Part shown: positions 58,501 through 64,000 of the stretch, piece by piece
Numbering within the stretch: the first letter of the stretch is position 1
Layout: each line of letters begins with the position of its first letter
NCBI RefSeq assembly: GCF_041260155.1
Contig: NC_091934.1
Coordinates: 41,680,694-41,744,693 of the forward strand
Direction: 5' to 3'
Origin: Ptychodera flava
Taxonomy: Eukaryota; Hemichordata; Enteropneusta; Ptychoderidae
Length of the DNA stretch: 64,000 nucleotides
Notes under the pieces: generated by a model
Told to the model about the DNA's origin: nothing
The model's input: the letters and a program-made list of their open reading frames with translations, nothing else
Database searches by the model: none
Program-made: the position numbers and the translations under genes

Positions 58501-61500
58501 GAATAGATTGGAGCATAATTACTGTTTTAGTTTTTCCTTATCGTGTCAAGATATTTCAATATGAAATTCCACAATTTGAAATTAAATGTGAATTAACTCT
58601 TTATCATACTTAAATTTTTCATTGCCTTTACTGTTCAGGATGTGAAACTTGAAGATATAGTAAAAAAAGATGACAGCTTAAAACTTGAAGATATGTGTTT
58701 TAAGGTAAGCTAATGCATAATTGCACAGCTGAAATAAAACAAAAGAAAGCATTTGGCCATTTGCAAAACGATCACGTCGTATCTCTTTCCTATGGAAGAG
58801 CTTACATAATCTATTGATCAGTATGTGAGCGTGTTGATAATTATCATTACATTTTGACATGTCCACCCTTCAGGCAAATATATCATTGCAATGCAAATAT
58901 CTGTTGTAGATAATTTCATTTGAAAGGGGATACGACAGGTAGTTAGACAAACCTTATTTGCATCTCACTGTAGATCTTTACATATATTTTGGCATCAAGC
59001 CGGACAAACTCTAGCCAGTTACAGTCGGTATGAGAACGAAATGCTGTGGTCTATAACATATCCATTATATAACAGTTATTGTATTTCCTAATAGCTCTGG
59101 AAACAGACTAAGGGGCAGAATTTATATTTTAAATGTTGTCAAAACGTTCTTAGTTTCGTACTTACATTGGTAATTTCAATGTTGTTTATCATTATACAGA
59201 TTGTACTCTTGACTACGGGATGGGTGACAAAATCCTGTGGACAATGTTCTGTTCTACAGCAAAAGAGATCCAGAACCTAGACCAATTCCACAGGATGAGG
59301 TTAAGTATACCATGTCGTTTTTTGTAAAGGATGGAATATACTAGTTATTACCATGTTATTACATTTCAATTTAGAAAGCTAAGAAATTCACGCTGGAGGT
59401 TCCCAGTTTGCGTGTCTAGTTAGTCGTAATTATCGCATATATATATATGTATTTTAGATAACGGATCATTCCTGTAGCTACATTGATTAATTATCTGGAT
59501 TTCACAAACTTAAACAATACATAATTGAGGCACAATATAAAGTGTCAGAAATTCTCTACATGTGACATCAACTGATTTAAAGTTATACAGTCACCTGTAA
59601 TCTAATATGCCCATATATGGTCAAAAGGCCGTTCCTTAGAATTCAAAATACCCATGTGAGGGCGCTGTTTTGTAAAAAGCGGCCCCGCTTAAAATCTGTG
59701 ATTGGTTTAGATTATCTCTTACCATGGTAACTTTGGTGACAGTATACCTTTCATTGAGTTTTTGATAAGTGGCAGTCTGTTAACCGGTTTAATTTGATTA
59801 CTCTTACACTATTTCTCAAAGGTGTCTTATCTGCTTCCGAAGACTTTCCAAGAATGTCAACTCTTTATATATGTCAAAGACTCCGCCAAGAAGGAAGTGG
59901 CCTCTAAATGTGTTGATGGATGGGTTCAACATCAAACCTGGATACCCGTAAGATATATTAAAAATATGTAGCATTGATAATACCACATTATCAATGCTGA
60001 CAAATCTACGCTATTGAACAAACGCTCTGCGTTGGTTTTAAATGTATCCACCAAAACAATATTCCTCATCAAATTTCAACGCCTCCTAGAAAAAACAATA
60101 CAATGGTACGTCACGACCATATATAGCAGAGTGTTGGGCTAAGGACATTTTAGTCTGTCTGAGGCCGATGGCTAGGTCGATGGCTTGTCTACCTGTACAA
60201 AGTTAAAGACAAATGTATCAATATCTTCACGTGCGTACGTGGCCGCGTCAGTCGGATTGTGGCCGCGTCATTCGGACAACACAGCAGCCATGCCATTTAT
60301 CAATTTGTCATAATGTGTGACTTACTGAATGGATGAAATTTTAAAATGATACTTTGAACTCCGTGTACAAATATTTTTCTATTCGTTATCAACAATATCT
60401 ATCCTCATGTAAAAACTAAGTGGAGTCAAATTAGTCGTTATAGGGATTGCCTACACAAAACCTTCACTAAAAGTACTGATTCGATAGATTTTAGATTAGG
60501 TTTGTAGTGTTCCTTAGGTGACATACCTAATGTTAAAATTTGCATTTCTAAATAACTTGGTCATTTTTTTGTAATCTTAGATCAATACGTATCTTCTCTG
60601 GAAACTAGTGTGTAGGTTTCTAATTATCCAACTCATTCGGATTCACTGACATTAACACAACTTTTTATATTTAATTTTAAAGCGTTTTTCAAATTCAATG
60701 AAGAGTCCAAGTCTTACACCAACTATCCAATTACTCTCAAATAAAGTATATTTGATCCCAGACATGATCTCTAATTCTGAATTATTGAAACTGATGCAGA
60801 ATTGTTTTGATATTAATTTTTAAAGAATATCTTTGCTAACGCTTCTTTAAAATAAACCGTTCTTTGAAAGTTATCGATGACTAGCCTTTTGAACAGATAT
60901 TCTAGTTTTGTAACATGTCTTAGATGTAATATTCTCTTCAGTTGAATCATCAAATCGTTGCACAATTACCATTGTTTGGCTTCAAATGGTCAGTATAAAG
61001 TTTCTTCCATGAATTCCTAAATACTAGACGGTATCACAAAATTAGAATCGTTGTTTTCAGTAAAATTACAAGCCGAAAGGTTTCTCGTTTATTACAGGAA
61101 AGGGCCTTTAAATTCGTTTAAACAGGATCACGATTGGAACTAATTTTGGATAATTGGATTTTCTTATTTTTCAAATTTCTCAAAAGTGTTAGGTGCCGTA
61201 TAGCTGAATGTTGCAATGTTGCAAATTACTCATAAAAACAAGTGTGTAATATAAAAAGAAAAGCAGATGAGATTACATTTGTAGATTAAATCGACATTAC
61301 TTCACCATCCAATTATCCCAAATTAGTTCCAATCGTGTTCAGGACAGTTCATTCAAACACGGTTGGAACTAATTTGGGATAATTGGATAGTGAATTAATA
61401 CTGATTTAATCTGCAAATATAAGCTCATCTGCTTTTCTTTTTAAATTATCCACATGTTTTATGCGTAATTTGTAATATTGTAACATTCAGCTATTAGGCA

Positions 61501-61887
61501 CCTTGACTTTTGAGAAATTTGAATAATGTGAATCCAATTCTCCCACGTTAGTTCCAATCGCGTTTAATCAGTTTATATTTCCACATTTCTACATTTCATT
61601 TGAGTATCTTCTTCGAGCAATGAAATTCAATACATCGTTCAGAAACTTAAACATGAAAGCTTTTTGTTCGGTATTGGAAGGGTTGAGACCTTTCAAGCCT
61701 ACACTTCTACTTATATCAACATTTTCGTTTTCTTTACCTTCAGAAACGTGAGCCAGCAACACCCCCAGTTAGCAAGTCCACGAAAATTAAATGTCCGCCG
61801 TCGACATCTGAGAAGAGAGCTAGTTTCGAAGAAGGTGGTCTGAGTGAAACCAAGCGTGCTAAGCTACAAGAAGACGAACATATCTAA
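40295..61887 (+). CDS. SAMHD1-like HD dNTPase, copy B (spliced gene, no DED)
   Basis: Predicted dNTP triphosphohydrolase paralogous to copy A, with homologous exons in the same order and phase. From the ATG at 40,326 the spliced product would be about 540 residues: a 25-residue lead, the HD domain, the C-terminal lobe and a basic tail. The catalytic tetrad is His76, His116-Asp117 and Asp230. Copy B has Cys297 where copy A has Tyr408 (human Tyr374). Exons 10, 11 and 13 lack one, two and two bases respectively relative to the family frame, and exon 11's 3' half is tandemly duplicated. Intron 6 carries 10 kb of nested mobile elements. Splice signals are otherwise good. It could be a DED-less paralogue, a pseudogene, or an intact gene with consensus errors; a missed upstream exon cannot be excluded. 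Confidence 0.85.
40401..41781 (+). other. Copy B intron 2
   Basis: 1.4 kb with no feature recognised; lacks the 16,385-17,469 type insertion seen in copy A. Confidence 0.55.
41782..41942 (+). CDS. Copy B exon 3: start of HD domain
   Basis: Acceptor TGACAG, donor ATAGG|GTAATA. 161 bases, [16 protein letters not shown]... to ...[20 protein letters not shown] plus GG. In frame throughout and the reference for the one-base gap in copy A exon 3. Confidence 0.92.
42060..42178 (+). CDS. Copy B exon 4: HD motif
   Basis: Acceptor CCATAG. Encodes [20 protein letters not shown]... to ...LCHDLG and ends before a GC donor (TTGG|GCAAGT), exactly as in copy A. The 146-base intron joins to HGPFSH. Confidence 0.92.
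42325..42401 (+). CDS. Copy B exon 5
   Basis: Acceptor CTTCAG, donor TCT|GTAAGT. Encodes [20 protein letters not shown]... to EDWS. Confidence 0.92.
42964..43137 (+). CDS. Copy B exon 6
   Basis: Acceptor TTCAG, donor CGG|GTAAGC. 58 codons, [12 protein letters not shown]... to ...[18 protein letters not shown]. Confidence 0.9.
44773..45097 (-). repeat. 3' LTR of the BEL/Pao fossil
   Basis: Begins TGTGGCGATGGGGCTCTATG and ends TTATTTGTCTTCGACA on the plus strand; direct copy of 52,312-52,639. Confidence 0.92.
45323..46252. mobile_element. hAT-like MITE inserted in the BEL/Pao fossil
   Basis: Termini CAGGGCTCGAAATTAAC and GCTAATTTCGAGCCCTG, a hAT-style end. Subterminal repeats of TGGTAG(C/T)CC..., in both orientations (45,350-45,405 and 46,155-46,230). 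Flanking sequence shares ATGAT on both sides; a full 8-bp duplication is not clear. Confidence 0.75.
46515..47030 (-). pseudogene. Protease-side remnant of the same BEL/Pao fossil
   Basis: Contains LIIPDIS and [11 protein letters not shown], typical of the stretch after DUF1758 in BEL/Pao polyproteins. It lies on the far side of the foldback insertion from the gag remnant. Confidence 0.7.
47100..49066. repeat. 41-bp minisatellite, roughly 45-50 copies
   Basis: Unit CTCTCGCTCAGTGCGACCCA + ACTGTGGCCACCTTCATTCG + G, with rare 21-bp partial units (CTCTCGCTCAATGCGATTCA + A). 41 is not a multiple of three and no frame contains a stop, so all three plus frames stay open for over 600 codons with a 41-residue period. 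These are not genes. Confidence 0.97.
49526..49559. repeat. (TAA)n microsatellite
   Basis: About 11 units, in the loop of the foldback element. Confidence 0.95.
50370..50675. repeat. Inverted short array of the same minisatellite
   Basis: About six units of the 41-bp repeat in the opposite orientation, in the right arm of the foldback element. Confidence 0.95.
50725..52290 (-). pseudogene. gag/protease remnant of the BEL/Pao fossil
   Basis: An N-terminal Lys/Gln-rich coiled region is followed by a DUF1759-like gag section, three CCHC-like zinc knuckles ([35 protein letters not shown]) and the beginning of a DUF1758 aspartyl protease ([11 protein letters not shown]). This order is diagnostic of BEL/Pao. 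The region is a fossil and is cut off by the foldback insertion at 50,718. Confidence 0.88.
52312..52639 (-). repeat. 5' LTR of the BEL/Pao fossil
   Basis: Begins TGTGGGGATGGGGTTTTATG and ends TTATTTGTCTTCGACA on the plus strand. Contains an AATAAA-type motif on the plus strand, but the element reads on the minus strand. Confidence 0.92.
54080..54127 (+). CDS. Copy B exon 7
   Basis: 48 bases, acceptor TTATAG, donor GAG|GTGAGT. Encodes [16 protein letters not shown]. Confidence 0.87.
54128..55534 (+). other. Copy B intron 7
   Basis: 1.4 kb against 185 bases in copy A. An 83-codon ORF at 54,615 has no recognisable content. No repeat boundary identified. Confidence 0.5.
55535..55711 (+). CDS. 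Copy B exon 8
   Basis: Acceptor ATGTAG, donor AAG|GTTGAG. 59 codons in frame: [20 protein letters not shown], then [20 protein letters not shown]... to CYRDK. Carries catalytic Asp230. Serves as the reference for the missing base in copy A exon 8. Confidence 0.92.
56093..56184 (+). CDS. Copy B exon 9
   Basis: Acceptor TTTACAG, donor TAAT|GTGAGT. Encodes [20 protein letters not shown], then [10 protein letters not shown]. The Cys replaces the Tyr seen in copy A and human at the substrate pocket (TGT against TAT). Confidence 0.9.
56470..56525 (+). CDS. Copy B exon 10
   Basis: Encodes [19 protein letters not shown]; donor AATGG|GTTAGT. The acceptor reads CCAG|ATCTGTG where copy A has CAG|GATCTGTG. 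Without that G the exon is 56 bases and out of frame with exon 9. Three codons shorter than copy A exon 10 and present once. Confidence 0.78.
56640..56880 (+). repeat. Foldback-centre relative plus tRNA-like (SINE-like) patch
   Basis: 56,660-56,790 matches the two sides of the BEL/Pao insertion site joined (GATAAAGTTTGTG, TTCA(C/T)GAACTCTA.A.CGTGTGGAG, TCAGTCAG.AA, TGTAACAAC). It runs into GATTTGGCCAAGCGGTTTTG and GTGAGTTCGAATCCT, which resemble the A and B boxes of a Leu/Ser tRNA. The acceptor and T stems do not pair well, so this is a tRNA-derived relic rather than a working tRNA. Confidence 0.5.
57300..57502 (+). CDS. Copy B exon 11
   Basis: Acceptor ACCTAG, donor AAAAT|GTAAGT. Encodes [20 protein letters not shown]... 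then [21 protein letters not shown] in a shifted frame. Two bases are missing around GGATCAAAAAGAG; the duplicated half-exon downstream has GGATTCAAAAAAGAG, with both bases present. Confidence 0.82.
57406..57776 (+). repeat. 184-bp tandem duplication of the 3' half of exon 11
   Basis: Unit 1 is 57,406-57,589 and unit 2 is 57,590-57,774. Both carry ACCAAAGCCA.AATACTAC to the donor GTAAG(T/C) and about 90 bases of intron. Unit 2 has a usable donor at 57,689 (GAATAT|GTAAGC) but no acceptor of its own; inclusion would need read-through of the first donor, giving the 129-codon open frame seen from 57,389. Confidence 0.88.
57777..57955. mobile_element. MITE, GGTATACAGTCACC family, copy 1
   Basis: Ends GGTATACAGTCACCTGT and ACAGGTGACAGTATACC form a terminal inverted repeat. 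A second copy lies at 59,578-59,757; both are in copy B introns. Confidence 0.8.
57956..58638 (+). other. Remainder of copy B intron 11
   Basis: No feature recognised. Confidence 0.45.
58639..58704 (+). CDS. Copy B exon 12
   Basis: 66 bases, acceptor GTTCAG, donor AAG|GTAAGC. Encodes [20 protein letters not shown] then FK. Contains an internal near-repeat (VKLED / LKLED). Confidence 0.85.
59200..59299 (+). CDS. Copy B exon 13
   Basis: Acceptor TATACAG, donor GAG|GTTAAG. Reads as [20 protein letters not shown]... to ...PRPIPQDE only if two bases are allowed for: one G in TCTTGAC and one A in GACAAAATCC. 100 bases against 102 in copy A. Confidence 0.82.
59578..59757. mobile_element. MITE, GGTATACAGTCACC family, copy 2
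   Basis: Collinear with 57,777-57,955: TACAGTCACCTGTAATCTAA, AAAAGCGGC, CCATGGTAACT, GGTGACAGTATACC. Confidence 0.8.
59822..59947 (+). CDS. Copy B exon 14
   Basis: 126 bases, acceptor TCAAAG, donor CCC|GTAAGA. Encodes [20 protein letters not shown]... to ...[14 protein letters not shown] is very close to human VSQLLPEKF. Confidence 0.9.
59948..61743 (+). other. Copy B intron 14
   Basis: 1.8 kb. Contains the large palindrome at 61,115-61,567. Nothing else recognised. Confidence 0.55.
61115..61567. repeat. Large imperfect palindrome, ~210-bp arms
   Basis: Arms about 61,115-61,339 and 61,358-61,567 with an ~18-base spacer. Paired landmarks include GATTGGAACTAATTTTGGAT / inner AATTTGGGATAATTGGAT, and AAAGAAAAGCAGATGA / TCATCTGCTTTTCTTT. 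The motif TAGTTCCAATCG recurs at the ends and the centre. Likely a palindromic MITE. Confidence 0.85.
61744..61887 (+). CDS. Copy B exon 15: C-terminal tail
   Basis: Acceptor CTTCAG, TAA at 61,885-61,887. Encodes [16 protein letters not shown]... then [20 protein letters not shown], then QEDEHI. Basic clusters KR...KIK...EKR and KRAK suggest nuclear import. A Thr-Pro near the start may be the counterpart of human Thr592-Pro. Confidence 0.86.
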   Translation, partial: KREPATPPVSKSTKIKCPPSTSEKRASFEEGGLSETKRAKLQEDEHI

Positions 61888-63950
61888 ACTCATTATTTTG
61901 CTTGTTATATGTCAGAAAACAAGCAAAGTGATCTGAGAATAATTTTGCTTTAGAAAGAGAATAATTCCCGTCCACCTTGGTAGTAATAGTGCTTTATAAG
62001 AGAATACACGCAATGCAAACCATTATTGTACAATTGGTCAACATTTCTTTGCCCAGTCTTCCATACAAAACAGATTTCTGTCAAATATAGAATTTATGAA
62101 TTGTGTTAACTTTTACCAAAAGCAATCGACAGTATATAACTATCGTTATATATTGTGGCAAAAGTTTAACTTCATATGAAATCGACAACAAAAGTGTTTA
62201 ATATACGACTTGTATGTGTCTATCAAACTGACCTGATTGTGAAGGATGTGACAGACTAAATAAATAGGTACACGCAGACCATTTAATATGAACGAAAATG
62301 GTTTCCTTGGTGGGGAGGGGGTCTGACTTTATTCTTTGTCCCTAAACCTAACCATAACGACACCCTTGTTACTAGTGGTTCATGCAAAACGCAATATGCG
62401 TCAAATACTCTGCATTCATACATACAGACCGTTTAATATTCAAAAGTCAATTAATATTCAAAAGTCAATTAAAAACTATTATCTTGGCAAATGAGAAAAT
62501 AACCTTTGATGTTGCTTTTATTCACATGTATGTTATTTTTGGGCCTTACAGTTTTTATAGATTTTAACCCTAATATTTTGCTTTCATTGTTTAAAGGACC
62601 CAATAGAAGATTACAACCTTAATGGGTCAACTTCTCGATTTGTGCTTGTAAATGGGAAATTCTTCATTGCGAACAAATAAATAAATAAATAAATAAATAA
62701 AATAAATAAATAAATAAATAAATAAATGAATGAATAAATAGATAGATAAATAAATTCGTGTCTGAAATGTCAACTAGGTCCTACTGTTTAACATGAAGTT
62801 GGAAGAAGTAAGAGTTACACGATTGATCCAGGCAGTAAACTAAATTTCCGCAAGTATTCTACCAAACAAGAAAACTTTATTTTATCAAGAACGATACTAA
62901 ATAACCAATATGTCAAGACTGATTAATTCAAATCATTGGTTTAGCGGAGAAATAGCTAATTGTTTAAAGAGCAAAGAATACCGACGTTTAGTAAAACGTT
63001 TCGTAGTAATCATGAGGTGGACGACACGCAAATGTTCGAATATCATTAAGAATCTCTGAGAAGTATTGGCCAAGCTTATAATATTCTAATGACCGCACAC
63101 ATTATTAATGATGACGTATTCTGCTGTTATGTGACTTATAGTGAATTTCTGCTGCAAGTGGTCTTCCGAGTTGTACTGTTTGTTGAGTTGCTGTAATAGA
63201 AACTCGCCCACTCTACCCGGCGTCTTGAGTTAAGTGTCTTTCATCTTGTACTCCACATTGCCAGTGTTTTACTGCAACAGTCTTGTGTGTTTCATTGCAC
63301 CGGTTACTTAGTAGTAGTTTGTAACTTTCCTTGTTTTTAATTCAGGCTTGATCATTACATGTATGCACAAAGCGTTTAAAATCATGTCTCCACGTCGTGC
63401 TTTATTCTTATGCAAAGTAGCCGATGGATAGGTAAAATTAGCATAATTAAAGCTTCACCTGTATGAATTATGCAATTTTTTTACACCTATTGACACCTTG
63501 ATTAGGGCTTCGTAAAACCCGATGTCTTGCCTTCTAAGGAAGTCCCTTCTGAACAAACACCTGGATTTGTGATCTTAATTTTATAGCTCTTCAGCGTGGA
63601 CCGAATCTATAGGCTGTTTTTTCGCAAGCCATATAAATGATCATTGCATAATGATATTATAATAAGGCTATATTAGTATCCTAAATCGTAAATCGGTAAA
63701 AATAGTGTCCTAAAAAGTGACCATAGATTTTGTCAATTTGTATCTTGCTTTACGAATACATCAGAAGGGCAAAATTTTAGTATGCGTATTTTGCATTATG
63801 TAACACTGTTTTGTTTATGTGTGTCTTATGTAGCCACAGCACTTGATCACTGATAACTTAGTTCTGTGTCTGTACTATGTGTGTATCTTAGATGCACAGT
63901 TTGGCTAAGAACCTTTAGCGAAATAAATGGACTCTCAAACATTGAATCTT
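61888..63950 (+). promoter_or_regulatory. Copy B 3' UTR and poly(A) signal
   Basis: AATAAA at 63,922-63,927 lies in the block (63,800-63,990) homologous to the end of copy A's 3' flank (ATCTTAGATG.ACAGTTTG, ATGCAGTTTT.CTT). A nearer AATAAA at about 62,259 is an alternative. The span also holds an (AAAT)n run at 62,678-62,735 and no other gene. Confidence 0.5.
62678..62737. repeat. (AAAT)n microsatellite
   Basis: About 14 AAAT/TAAA units with one interruption. Confidence 0.95.
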
Positions 63951-64000
63951 TTATACCTATGCAGTTTTCCTTCAAAGCGTGTATCTCTGAGGTCTCACAA

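Overview
This is an intron-rich animal genomic window, AT-rich and crowded with small DNA transposons, hairpins and microsatellites. There are no bacterial features. A BEL/Pao LTR element (an animal-only group) and long foldback elements like those known from sea urchins suggest a marine invertebrate, perhaps a non-vertebrate deuterostome. I cannot fix the species.

The only host genes I can support are two tandem, same-strand paralogues of the SAMHD1 family (HD-domain dNTP triphosphohydrolases). I found them by reading exons against the known family and checking splice sites and phases. Copy A (12,912-29,383) has 15 coding exon positions, one of them present twice. Its first exon encodes a death-effector domain (DED) where vertebrate SAMHD1 has a SAM domain. 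Copy B (about 40,295-61,887) has the same downstream exon structure but no DED or SAM domain: its recognisable protein begins about 25 residues before the HD domain. Both keep the catalytic H...HD...D tetrad, most allosteric-site residues and an unusual GC-AG intron inside the HD motif. The flanks are duplicated too: 3,548-6,850 matches 35,948-38,905 upstream, and 30,450-30,660 matches 63,800-63,990 downstream, including the likely poly(A) signal. The unit is thus a tandem segmental duplication of about 27-28 kb at each locus.

Layout: 1-3,547, hairpins, microsatellites and a TTAA-type MITE; 3,548-6,850, duplicated 5' flank (first copy); 8,659-8,997, a MITE with target-site duplication; 9,345-10,665, tandem repeats; 12,912-30,620, copy A with its 3' UTR; 31,037-35,577, satellite-like repeats and a 1.8-kb PIF/Harbinger-like element; 35,948-38,905, duplicated 5' flank (second copy); 40,295-63,950, copy B with its 3' UTR. 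Intron 6 of copy B is swollen to 10.9 kb by nested insertions: an outer foldback element with ~400-bp modules, split by a broken BEL/Pao element with intact-looking LTRs and a 5-bp target duplication, itself split by a hAT-like MITE and by a second foldback element carrying a large 41-bp minisatellite. That minisatellite is open in all three forward frames and produces three false ORFs of over 600 codons.

Both paralogues contain only single-base deletions, mostly beside homopolymers, and I saw no substitution-type stops. This looks more like long-read consensus error than decay, but both genes need raw-read or transcript support before being called functional. The most interesting biology is the DED-HD dNTPase fusion beside a DED-less twin: a possible link between nucleotide-depletion antiviral defence and death-domain signalling.
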